DNA of 64,000 nucleotides from Dermatophagoides farinae (taxonomy: Eukaryota; Arthropoda; Arachnida; Sarcoptiformes; Pyroglyphidae), in contig NW_027461520.1 in NCBI RefSeq assembly GCF_024713945.1, positions 186,001 through 250,000 of the forward strand. Direction: 5' to 3'. A program made the translations under genes and the position numbers. Positions within the stretch are counted from its first letter, which is position 1, and each line of letters starts with the position of its first letter. Below, piece by piece: positions 28,705 through 38,702 of the stretch. The notes under the pieces are model-generated. The model was not told the DNA's origin, did not search any database, and saw only the letters and a list, made by a program, of their open reading frames with translations.

Positions 28705-29337
28705 ATGTATTATCCGCACCAAATTATGAATTCAATCTCAAATAGTCGAAAAAAAAATTTTATCAACGTAGAAGCCGAACAACTAGATTCTGATATTCAC
28801 TGTAACCCTTATGCTGTAGAAAAAGTGTTGGCTGTTAGAACAGCTTTAGAGACAAATGATTTCTCCGCAGCAAGAAAATTGGTGAGCGAATTGCAATGTT
28901 TGGATTTGTTATTTAAGACTTTACAGCGTGATCGAAAAGATCTGTTGAAACGCAACCAGATATTGGAGAAAAAAGTTTTTAAGTACCAATCTGAAATGCA
29001 AACCATAAAAAGACAGCTTTCAAGTAATACGTGGGACACTTTGCTAGAATCAAACAAACATGAAACGATGACAGAATGTGTGATTGAAATCAATCCAAGT
29101 ATAAATAATTATGAAGTCGAAAGGCAAACGAAAGATTTACAAACTATAGAAGTTAGTTTGCAGGACAGCATAAGAGAGGCCGTTAACGCGAGTGAAAACG
29201 GAAAAATAAACAATCCAGTTAGTTTATTGCTGGAGTGTGCGGAAACGGTGCAGCTCGCGTTATCTGAATTTAATGCGTTAGCAGAGTATACTTTAGAATT
29301 AGAAAATATTTTATTTGGACATGAAATAAAAAATTAG
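28705..29337 (+). CDS. Unrecognised coiled-coil protein
   Basis: A 210-residue, intronless, hydrophilic protein. Residues about 60-110 form a likely coiled coil (LFKTLQRDRKDLLKRNQILEKK), and a second helical segment lies at the C-terminus (QLALSEFNALAEYTLELENILF). No signal peptide, membrane span or known motif is seen. A second in-frame ATG at codon 8 could be the true start. It sits 60 bp downstream of the wall-protein gene and 70 bp upstream of MetAP2, all on the plus strand. Confidence 0.6.
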   Translation: MYYPHQIMNSISNSRKKNFINVEAEQLDSDIHCNPYAVEKVLAVRTALETNDFSAARKLVSELQCLDLLFKTLQRDRKDLLKRNQILEKKVFKYQSEMQTIKRQLSSNTWDTLLESNKHETMTECVIEINPSINNYEVERQTKDLQTIEVSLQDSIREAVNASENGKINNPVSLLLECAETVQLALSEFNALAEYTLELENILFGHEIKN

Positions 29338-29407
29338 AAAAAAAATTAAAGAAAAAATTGTAAGAGACAATTGCGATAAACTTTTTACCATAAACAAAAA
29401 GTAAAAA

Positions 29408-30574
29408 ATGGCAGATTCTGATCGAATGAAGCTGCGATTGCTCGGGGAATGGAAGGAAACTGCTTTTCCCAATCAAGACGCTCAATTTTCAGTGCCAATT
29501 GATAAACAATACAAAAAAAATGAATATCCAACGGGCGTGTTTTTGCCTTACAATACGCGAAACAACATATTACCAACTGTAGACGAGTTGCGAGAACAAA
29601 AAGTGATTGAATCTGGAAATTTTTCTTCGATTCGTCGCGCTGCAGAAGCACATAAACAAACGAGAAAATTTGCACAGTCAATCATCAAGCCGGGTTTGGA
29701 ATTCTTAGAATTTGTTCAAAAGTTAGAGGCGAAATCAAAAAAACTGATATCTGCAAAAGGATTGAAAAGTGGATGGGGTTTTCCTACAGGTGTGAGCTTG
29801 AACGAATGTGCAGCTCACTACACACCTAATTACGGCGATCCTGTCATGAAATTTTCGCAGAATAGCATTGTCAAGGTTGATTTCGGAGTTCATGTTGATG
29901 GGTACATTATTGACAGTGCATTTAGTGTAGCTTTTGATGAAAAATTCGATCCGTTGATTCAAGCAACGAAGGAAGCAACGGCTGAAGGTGTCAAAATGGC
30001 AGGCGTAGACCAGTGCATCGATGACATCGGAGCCAGAATAGAAGAAATCATTTCTTCTTTTGAAATGGAAGTGGGAGGAAAAATGGTTCCCATTAAACCA
30101 ATTGAAAATCTCAGTGGTCACAACATCGAGCCTTATAGAATACACGCAAAAAAATCTGTTCCATTGGTTCAAACCTATAATCATGAGCGGATGCATGAAA
30201 ATGAAATCTACGCTATAGAGACTTTTGCCACAACTGGTTCAGGTACAGTAGTGTCATCTGGTACCTGCAGCCACTACTCTCTTAACTACGATATGGTAAG
30301 ACACCAACTGCCAGGTCATTCAATGGCTTCAGCTAGACAGCTGCTTCGAGAAATTCACACTAAGTTTGGTACATTACCTTTTTGCCGCAGATGGCTTGAT
30401 GACTTCGGAATGACGAAGCATTTGTTGCCATTAAAGGCATTAGTTATGGCGAACATTGCGTTAGACTTCCCACCTTTGAGCGATGTTAATGGCAGCTTTA
30501 CTTCACAAACAGAACACACGATTTTACTACACAAAGAGTGCAAAGAAGTGTTGAGTATGTCAGACGATTATTGA
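29408..30574 (+). CDS. METAP2: Methionine aminopeptidase 2
   Basis: Cytosolic dimetal protease removing initiator Met co-translationally; the fumagillin target. At 388 residues it has only a short N-terminal extension compared with the long Lys-rich one of animals. All active-site residues are present: His137 (CAAHYTP), Asp158 and Asp169 (VDFGVHVDGYIID), His238 (LSGHNIEPYRIHA), Glu271 (YAIETFA) and Glu369 (TEHTILL). The C-terminal EVLSMSDDY is the usual MetAP2 ending. The type II helical insert lies between His238 and Glu369. Its stop lies 13 bp from that of the convergent TFIIA gene. Confidence 0.97.
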   Translation: MADSDRMKLRLLGEWKETAFPNQDAQFSVPIDKQYKKNEYPTGVFLPYNTRNNILPTVDELREQKVIESGNFSSIRRAAEAHKQTRKFAQSIIKPGLEFLEFVQKLEAKSKKLISAKGLKSGWGFPTGVSLNECAAHYTPNYGDPVMKFSQNSIVKVDFGVHVDGYIIDSAFSVAFDEKFDPLIQATKEATAEGVKMAGVDQCIDDIGARIEEIISSFEMEVGGKMVPIKPIENLSGHNIEPYRIHAKKSVPLVQTYNHERMHENEIYAIETFATTGSGTVVSSGTCSHYSLNYDMVRHQLPGHSMASARQLLREIHTKFGTLPFCRRWLDDFGMTKHLLPLKALVMANIALDFPPLSDVNGSFTSQTEHTILLHKECKEVLSMSDDY

Positions 30575-30587
30575 TTGAATTTATATT

Positions 30588-31421
30588 TTAAGGAATACCA
30601 GATTTAAATTCAAATTCCGCAATAATTTTATCAAAAAGAATTTCTACTCCTCGTATATTTGCGATACCGCCTCTTATGGAGAAGTTCCAAATGTTTTTTC
30701 CTTTGTTGTTGTACCTTGATAGGTGCTCGCAAATGCCAATTATTGAGTCTGTTGCTTCTGGTTCGTCGCAGTTTAATGTTTCTACGTCGCTCAAGCTCGA
30801 GCTGACCTCGTCGAAATCAGAGATTTTTGTTATATTAGGCGCGTTTCTGCAACTCGTTTTAAAAATGATTTCAAAATCTTTATCTTCTGGGTATTCAATG
30901 TCGTCATCTGATAAGTTTTGACTCTGAACCTCAACTGGTAGGGTTGACTCTTCTGGAGTTTCTTCAAATACGGAACTAGGCGCTTGTTCTTTTTCCCCAA
31001 GGTTTTCCCAGTCTCCCCAATCATCAGATTGGTTTGCTTTACTATTGTCTGACAAACATTCTTCAGAAACACACCCATTTTCAGCTTCTTTTGGGTTTGG
31101 AGAGTTGTTTAAACTCATAGAATTCTGTGAAAAAGATTCGATAAATAATGTTTTAGATGCGTCAGACGCAGAATTGAGGGAAATACTTGTTCCCGTGCCG
31201 AAAATGTCGTCATTTTCACTTTCAGGCATGAAGGGGCTAATATTTGTGATTGACTCTGTATATTTTTTTTGGGATCCTTTGACTCTGCTGTTAAGTAATG
31301 CGTACCATCTTTTTTTTAATTCGTCAATAATGGCGCTTCGTGCTAAATGCCTCGACGAGTCAATAGTTTGTTCAATGATTTCATTATATATGTCCCAAGT
31401 ATTCTCGACGTTATCTGGCAT
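30588..31421 (-). CDS. TFIIA large subunit (alpha/beta)
   Basis: General transcription factor that stabilises TBP on DNA. The 277-residue protein has the family layout. An N-terminal four-helix-bundle segment (residues about 8-50, YNEIIEQTIDSSRHLARSAI then ELKKRWYALLNSRV) is followed by a long acidic, Ser/Glu/Asp-rich linker containing DDWGDWENLG. The C-terminal beta-barrel segment (about 225-273) reads ICEHLSRYNNKGKNIWNFSI then GGIANIRGVEILFDKIIAEFEF, aligning with the conserved KWKFxLKDGIM and FxKAxGDAEW strands. The final DAEW is replaced by EFEF. No introns are seen. Confidence 0.85.
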   Translation of the reverse strand: MPDNVENTWDIYNEIIEQTIDSSRHLARSAIIDELKKRWYALLNSRVKGSQKKYTESITNISPFMPESENDDIFGTGTSISLNSASDASKTLFIESFSQNSMSLNNSPNPKEAENGCVSEECLSDNSKANQSDDWGDWENLGEKEQAPSSVFEETPEESTLPVEVQSQNLSDDDIEYPEDKDFEIIFKTSCRNAPNITKISDFDEVSSSLSDVETLNCDEPEATDSIIGICEHLSRYNNKGKNIWNFSIRGGIANIRGVEILFDKIIAEFEFKSGIP

Positions 31422-31754
31422 AAGATAGTGTCATTGAATTTAAATAAAGCTAGCTAAAATTATTTTGTGTCTGTTAAATTAATTATGAAATCCAGAGAAT
31501 TTAAATATATATTGACGAACTGGTTATTTTGAAAAATAGCTGATCTATCTTGACTACAAGATGTCATTAACCAATGTTGGCATCTTTTTTTATGTATAGT
31601 ATAAAACTACGTTTAGTTTTCTAACTAATGTGCAATTTTATGCATAAAAAATAGAGTAATACATTACTTGAAAAACTCATATTTAATGCGTATATCTATT
31701 ATTTATGGAAAAGGTGTTTATTTGCTTTGTTCAAATTTTTTGAAGTGTAAAACC
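31422..31754. other. AT-rich interval, nothing recognised
   Basis: This is 333 bp between the start of the TFIIA gene and the 3-prime end of the following minus-strand gene. It is AT-rich with frequent stops in all frames. It presumably carries the TFIIA promoter and the 3-prime UTR of the neighbour. Confidence 0.5.
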
Positions 31755-34700
31755 TTACCGTATAGGATATCGTGTAGCGTTACTGATACGATTTGCAGGC
31801 TGAAGTAAAGTTTCTAAATTAAAGTTTCTCAAAAAATAATCAAGGTCTGTGGTTGAGCTACGCGTTTTAGTATATAGAAATTGTCTTGTCATTTCGTTTC
31901 GAAACTTAATTTCATTCCACGCTAAAACAATTGAACTGATGTGTAGCTTTTTTAGTATGACTTCTAATGAAAGCAGTCGCTTGACCTTTTCGTCAAGCTT
32001 CACAATTGGTTGTTTGAACGACATCATATATCGATACAAATGCAGCAAGGTTGTGCTTGCTGTTTCATTGCTGAGCGAGTGAAACGCGTCTCCATGTACA
32101 TACAGGTAAGTGTATCTAGAAAGTATGTTACTCAAAACAATAATAAATCTTATTTTTTTGATTTGCCTTGACTGCAGTTTAACGTGATCATTGTGAGTGA
32201 AATTATCTATGTCACCGCATTTAAGCAGAGTGTTTGTGTCTATTTCAATGTCAAGTTTCATGTTGTCAAATTCAAAATATTTGTTCATTGTAATAAGTAA
32301 CTTTTGTTTATCTAATTTTAATTTGGAAAGTTGTCTATCATCGTAACCGTACTTTGGTTCTTGAATCCAATCACAAACGTATTTGCTACAGGGGTAAAGT
32401 CTTTCGATCTTGAATTTGTCTAAAATGCGCTTTGGATTGCTTGACTCCTCGTCGAGGCTAAGATTTGACGAGTCACACTTATTATTGGATTTGAAAAATC
32501 GTTTTGCAGGAGTACTTGGAACTTTACTAATATCTGGTATACCTAAAACATCGTAATTATCATTGAATTTCGATTTCTCCCACGATTGATAATTATTAAA
32601 ATCTGATACTGTATTTTTATTGTGGGCTATATACTTGTCATCTTCTTTAGATGCAGGAATGACTTTAACATTATGAGTGTGACCAACAGTCTGTTTATCT
32701 TTGAAATTTAGTTTTATCACCTTAGATGAAATCGATTTATTGTTAACCATGGGGTTATGAGACAATGTAGTTTTAGATATCCGTTTCGCATAATGATGGT
32801 TATATTCTATGCTTTTTGATGAGTTTGACGATAAACGTTTAGTTTTATCTTCAGATTGCATGTTTCTATTGTTACTTTTTGGTCGATTCACGCCTGGAAT
32901 TTGATTTTTAATCTTATTTTTTGTTTTTAGGTTGATAAGTTCCTTCCTATTTTTTACTCGCTTGTCTTTATCAATCATAGATTCGGTTGAATCGGAAGAA
33001 CTGGGAACGAATAAATTAGTTACTTCGCGTTTAAACGATTCTCTTAAAGAATTAAATGTAGGGAATTGTAAGAAATTCTTTTGTTTGTTATTGATAGCCT
33101 TGCTTAGTTGAATCGGCTTTTGAGTTTGCGTATTTTTTTTTGAGTCAACTATAACAGTGGCTGATTTTTCTTGTTGATTTCTTATTGTACTAACTTTAGA
33201 GTCCGTTACCACTGTCGTTTGATTGTTCGTAAAACGAGATTGACTAATATTCGATGTTTGTTCCGCTGAGCGTGAGGTATTCTTTGATTGACTCGAAAGA
33301 AATGGTTTTAAATTCAAGGCTGTAACCTTTTTATCTAGATAAACAGGTTTTACTTTGACAACTTCTTTATTTTCAGGTTTGATATTTGACTTTATGATCG
33401 AAGGCTCATTATACAAACTGCTATTCTTATCAGAACTGTTACCATGAGTAGAATACGCTGATGCAATCTTTGATTTTTCATTATTTTGAGCTTTTAAAGA
33501 TAAAGACGTCGGGTCATTCTCTTTTAATGGTTGCATCACTGCATTAATAATAGGTAAAGTTGGACTAGTTGTCTTTTTCTCTAATTCTTCAATATGTGAA
33601 TCATCAGTTTGTGGGTTTGTTTCATTTGCTTGGTTAGACTTTGTTTTGTTTTGTTTCTGCGTATCGGGTTCCAATTGAGTAGATAAACTTAATTGTTCAG
33701 TTTTTTTAACTTTAGGAATAGAAACATTATTATCGGCCAACTTTCGATAAATTTGAGTTTTTAAAGACCCTAAGTTTCGTTTTATGGTAATTGCCTTATT
33801 TTGCTTTTTATTGAAATAGTTAAGTTTATTGTTTTGGTTTACCTTAGTAAAAGATGAATCTTGGTCGGTTCTTCTACCTGAAATTATACCTTGGATGTTT
33901 TTTTCTTGAGCTTGGGAATTTGAGTTTAAAATTATACCGTCAGCACTACTATTTGAATGGGAACTGATAGTTTCAAAACTGAATGAAGATTTTTGTCGCA
34001 AAGGTTTTGTTGAGAAAGAATAAATATTGACTTTTCGGTTATCATTGCTAGGTGATTGCTGACTGACAAGATCATCAGATGATTTTTCTTCGTATATGAT
34101 ACGAGAAGGATCCATGTTAGACTTCATACTTTTTAAAATATTCTTTGTCAACTGTTCGTTAAAGTTATTGATTTCTTCTACTTTAGTGTTTTGTTTTGAA
34201 CATTGGTAATCTTGCACATTACAATTATTAGTAGTAGTGTGAGATTCAATTCCAGGAGTCGAGTGACTTGTGGATGAATCAGTGATTGATGAAGATACTA
34301 CTAATTTAACAGCGTTATTGTCTGTTATACTAGAATGCTGTTGGTAGTTGAATTTAGTATTCGCGCGTTTTATTTTACCAGTGCTAAATTTTGGCAACGC
34401 AAATTCGAGGTTCTCATTCCAAATATTTAGTTCATCCATTTTTTTTAAACTGCTGTCATCGGAAAGCTGATCAGAAAATGAACTCTCAGCATTATCGCCT
34501 TTGGATTGATAATTTTTAGAATAATCATTTAACGGCGGTTTTGGTTGAGTTTCAGCCAGCTTTGGGCTGATCAAAAATTTACTCGTTGGTTTTTTAGTTG
34601 AAATGCTTGAATTTGACAGTTTGACTGAAACGTCAGTTTTGTTGTTGAATAGCTGTGCTTCGATTTGAGGGAAGTTTTCTATATTGATAATAGAAGTTTT

Positions 34701-35166
34701 CCGTTTGGTATGTTGCTAAAAAATTTATACATTGTGACTTACCAGTGGAATTCCCGGACTTCTTACTGTTGGCTCCTTACTCAATTTTAAAAATTTCGAC
34801 GATTTTTTTGTATACCCTGTTAGTGGTAATTTGATATTATATCCTAAGAAATCGTCATTGAGAGTAACTTTTTGTTGTTCATGGCTAAGTGTTTTATTAG
34901 CAAGCATTGCATCATTGGATTTGATATCATTATTTTTATGAGATTTTGTTGTTGAGTTTTGACGAATAGGCGTATACAAGCTTTTTCGAGTGATTATTTT
35001 CGTGTTTTGGTTGTGGTTCGAACTTACTTATAAGTTTTGTAATTTGAAACTTACTATATGGACTTAGGGAAGGAATGTTTGCTGCAATATTAACTTTGTT
35101 TCGAGTGATGCGATTCGACTTGTTTAATGCCTTATTTAAAAGTTGATCTACGTCTGGCAGTTTCAT
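31755..35166 (-). CDS. Large low-complexity protein with a structured C-terminus
   Basis: Three exons, 35166-35055, 35026-34743 and 34715-31755, are joined by introns of 28 nt (35054-35027) and 27 nt (34742-34716). Phases match at both joins and give 1118 residues. About the first 860 residues are rich in Ser, Asn, Lys, Thr and Gln and appear disordered. The last 250 or so are different: FKIERLYPCSKYVCDWIQEP followed by predicted helices (FIIVLSNILSRYTYLYVHGD, LLHLYRYMMSF, LLSLEVILKKLHISSIVLAW). I recognise no family. There is no signal peptide or membrane span. A GTAAGG directly at the stop could extend the gene by a short exon, but evidence is weak. Confidence 0.75.
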
Positions 35167-35221
35167 TATGCAAACCCAGTCTTCTCACTTGTCATTAATT
35201 TTCTGTGCACCAAAAAGCAAT

Positions 35222-36766
35222 CTAACAATTTTTTAAGTTCTGTTCTCGAAGATACAATTGTTCCCAGCGAAATGCGTCAGCTCTGCCCCTATCATAAAGA
35301 TCGATTATTACTTCTGGGTGTGGAGAAGGTAACAAAGAGTACTGCAACAACTTTTTAACGGATAAGGAACTAGTAGGAAGCAGTAGTTCGTTTATAACGC
35401 GTTCTTCTTCTACTACATTCTCTAATATATCTTTTTGATTTCTTTGAGATATGACGCTTTTTTGAATGTATCTAAGCCACTCTAGTCCTATATTTTTCAT
35501 TTTTTTAAGATCAGTTTCAACGTTAGAGAAGTAATTAAATACAGACAGTGTTTTATTTTTAGCTTCGTTTTTGAGCTCACGCTCAGATTCTGAGTTGAAA
35601 TTTGGAATTATAATGTCATTATTCATATCGTAGTCAAGTATTTCTTGTTTTTCCGTGAGATTTTCAATGAAAAATTGGCTGCCATATTTTCTAAGTTTTT
35701 CAGACTTTGAATCAATGATGTCGCTGCTCAAGCTTATTATATCAGTTTCGTTCGAAAAATCTAAGTCTTTGCTTACGGAAATGATAGAGTCAGATTGCGT
35801 AAACCCGTATTGTTCTGGTTCGCTCAGTTGTTGCGACGAATATGATTCCAAATCGTTGTGTTTTTGCAAACCATCGCATGTTTCTACTGGTAACGGTTCT
35901 GGAAATTTCGTGAAAAATTTCGTTTGAAAATCCGACTTGAAGTTTTGATTCACGTGTATCTGAGACACTCGTTTTCGTTTATCAATTTCATTTTTGCAAC
36001 TTGCATATTCTCCAACGTCTAAAGGGGTCGGAGCAGGATTTTTTTCTAAGTATTGATAGAATTCTTTTATTTCGGATTCGCCTATCAGCCAGTCATATTT
36101 AATCAGGTGAGGCGATATAATGTTCGTAGTTGAGTATTTGGACGGATTGAAACTTATCGGATAAGGATACACTCTAACGTGTTGTTCAACATTCTTTATG
36201 TTTGGACACCCTATAGTACGCGTATCGCTGAAAAAACCGTCTACAGCTTTGTGACCTCGAACATCCACAAAAATGTTTGACGAAGAAAAAAGCGGAATGT
36301 TACAGGATGCAATTACACAATCAACTAAGTCTTTATTATTTTTGAAAGTAGATACCGAGCGAGATCTTAGCCCTTTCAACATAGAGAAAGTAGCGAAGTT
36401 AATTTTAACAGGTGCTTTTCTTGTGTTTAACAAAGCATAGTCGTCTTCGCGGAGCATTCCCCCTAATGTTTCTCTCAAAATCGTATTTAAATTTCCCCTA
36501 ATGCCTAATTCTTTACATTTGCGTTCTAATTGATAAATTGCCTTAAAAACTAAGGTTACAGGGTAATCAAGTGCCGATGATATGATTGCCAAACATCCTG
36601 CACTACTGCCACTAAGAGGCACATTGTCATCAATAAAATTTTTATCTGATAAATATTTAATTACACCGTATTGGTAAGGGAACATAAGTCCAGCTGGTGA
36701 AAAGGTAAAACCTAATTTTGGGATAGTTTTGTATGATCGTTTTATAGTTTTCTGTTTTCTTGGCAT
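35222..36766 (-). CDS. Patatin-like phospholipase
   Basis: Ser-Asp dyad lipid acyl hydrolase. The N-terminal 240 residues form the patatin domain: GFTFSPAGLMFPYQYGV (19-35) is the oxyanion-region variant typical of algal and alveolate patatins, GSSAG (53-57) holds nucleophile Ser55, and AVDGFFSD holds catalytic Asp176. The remaining part is hydrophilic, partly disordered, and ends with a helical region. It has 514 residues in a single exon. There is no signal peptide, so it is probably cytosolic or peripheral. The substrate cannot be told from sequence. Confidence 0.88.
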   Translation of the reverse strand: MPRKQKTIKRSYKTIPKLGFTFSPAGLMFPYQYGVIKYLSDKNFIDDNVPLSGSSAGCLAIISSALDYPVTLVFKAIYQLERKCKELGIRGNLNTILRETLGGMLREDDYALLNTRKAPVKINFATFSMLKGLRSRSVSTFKNNKDLVDCVIASCNIPLFSSSNIFVDVRGHKAVDGFFSDTRTIGCPNIKNVEQHVRVYPYPISFNPSKYSTTNIISPHLIKYDWLIGESEIKEFYQYLEKNPAPTPLDVGEYASCKNEIDKRKRVSQIHVNQNFKSDFQTKFFTKFPEPLPVETCDGLQKHNDLESYSSQQLSEPEQYGFTQSDSIISVSKDLDFSNETDIISLSSDIIDSKSEKLRKYGSQFFIENLTEKQEILDYDMNNDIIIPNFNSESERELKNEAKNKTLSVFNYFSNVETDLKKMKNIGLEWLRYIQKSVISQRNQKDILENVVEEERVINELLLPTSSLSVKKLLQYSLLPSPHPEVIIDLYDRGRADAFRWEQLYLREQNLKNC

Positions 36767-37034
36767 GATCAGGCTGTAAATGTGCTTTTAACGTATTAAT
36801 AATGTTTTTTGGTCTTCTAAACATTACAGAACTTTATCAGCCCTTCAGTTCACCTTTGAAAATAATTGGTTCTGCATGCATTGAAATTTTAGGTATGATT
36901 ATATAGTTAAAATTAAGAAATTAGATAATATTGATTTCAATTAAAAATACATAATTACTAACAATGAAGAAATTTACGCAATGGAATGGAATTTGGGAAA
37001 TCCGTTTGATTAATAATATACTTAAATTAAATAG

Positions 37035-38575
37035 ATGGAGATCGTAGGATCAGCTTTAATATCTCTGAGTTCAGATAATATAGATTACGATGCCGTCAAA
37101 GCTTATTTATCGATATCCGCATCTACTTCTAAAGCTACGATCGGTGGGCTTTGGACGCTGAATAATCCTATTATTCGTATGTCGTTTGAGAATTGTCGAA
37201 AACAAAAGTTAGTGATGCCTTGTTGGTTGCCACTTGATCGAATCAACAAAGAAGATTCACTCATGAACATTTGTCATAGAGGATTTTACTTAGGTGACGA
37301 TGGGCTATTTCTAGATTTTGCATTTTTGGACGTAGAAAAAATCACGCATTATGATGACTCTATTATGGAAGAAATCATGCAAAAAGACTTTACCAACTTT
37401 ATCAATCTTGATCGTAAATCTTTAGACTGCAGCACTGCATATTTTTTTTTGTGTGATGTTGTAGTTGGTTTTCCATTGTACGTTGAAACGCGTTTAGAAG
37501 CTCAGTTTATGAAACGTAGTGCACTGCCGTTAGAATATGACTCGATTATCGTAGTACGCAACGTTATGACAAATGAAACGATGAACCTAAAGTTTACTCA
37601 AAACAAATTTGATTCTGTCACAAACGTAGATTTTCAGCCTGGTAACAAAATTTTTCCTACTACAGACCATATGATAGAGTTTAAAATTTTTGAATCAAAC
37701 CACATCTACCCGCGGTTTCTCGTTAAGGTAGACATAAATAGCAACTCCAAAGAATTGTTTATGGCGCCAATTTGTGCAGATTGTAATAAAAACGCAGCTA
37801 CCGTGTATTGTACTTCTGATAAGGTTAAGTTATGTGATCAGTGTGACGAAAAACTTCACACTGGTAACGCGATTTTAAAAAAGCACAATAGAATGCCGTT
37901 ATATAAAACATTTGCTAAGACACTTGGAACATGTGAAACACACAAGACCGAAGAATTTACATACTTCTGCGTTATCTGTAGTTTACCGTTATGCACACTG
38001 TGTAAAGTTTCACATTCGCATGATACTAACGTTGATGAATGTTTAATACCTTTAATGGTTGCTTATCCTGTTTTCATAGAAGAAATGAAAACTGAGTATA
38101 ACGACAACGAAATGAATTCGTCTAGTCTAATTCTAGATTCAGTGGCCAGATCAATTTTATTGGACCGCAAATCTATTATAATTAATAAACTTAAAGAAAT
38201 ATCTGACTTGGTTGATCTTTTCCAAGGTAAAGTAAATCAGGCGCAAAACGTTTGTACAAACATAATTCAGGGTGGAGCAGACCAATTGATGTTTTGGTGT
38301 GAAAGAAATTTATCTTCTGCATTGAGTGAAAAACTTCACTGTATTCGACAATTAGACGACATTAAACGCGTCACTAGCTTCATTAATCAGTTAAGTACAA
38401 CGATACCTGCGCCAGATTTTCTTAGAATTTGGTTGAATTTTAAACGATATGTACAGTAAGTTTAATCGCTTGTAAATGAAATTTCAGAAATGTCATAAAA
38501 AATGTGCCAAATTCAAACGAAACTATCTTGACGATGCCAAAACTAGAAGGATCAGTTACGATTAATTTAGAATAA
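37035..38575 (+). CDS. Double B-box protein with PARP-like N-terminal region
   Basis: Exon 1 is 37035-38455, a 32-nt intron (GTAAGT...TTTCAG) is 38456-38487, and exon 2 is 38488-38575, giving 502 residues. Two B-box zinc fingers are clear: CADCNKNAATVYC...LCDQCDEKLH (about 247-285) and CETHKTEEFTYFCVICSLPLCTLC (about 296-321). Helical segments follow. The N-terminal 230 residues resemble a diverged PARP/ADP-ribosyltransferase catalytic fold: MNICHRGFYLG, then FFLCDVVVGFPLYVE, then EYDSIIVVRN, then MIEFKIFESNHIYPRFLVKV, in PARP order. The ART assignment is inference; the expected H-Y-E triad is not clearly recognisable. The B-boxes are secure. Confidence 0.75.
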
Positions 38576-38702
38576 AGTTGGTAACTGAGTAATAAAAAAG
38601 TCTTTGTAATTTTCAACTATATTATTCTATACCACGGTAGAGTTGAATACTATTTTGACTTATTGTCGTGGAGACCTTTTATATCGTATTTAAATTTGTT
38701 AT

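Noticed and set aside
29735-30196. 153-codon frame antisense to MetAP2
   Set aside because: Fully inside a gene with all catalytic residues conserved; a shadow.
31722-31757. Extra 3-prime exon of the 1118-residue gene via GTAAGG at its stop
   Set aside because: The only usable acceptor gives two further codons and is not T-rich; the simple stop is preferred.
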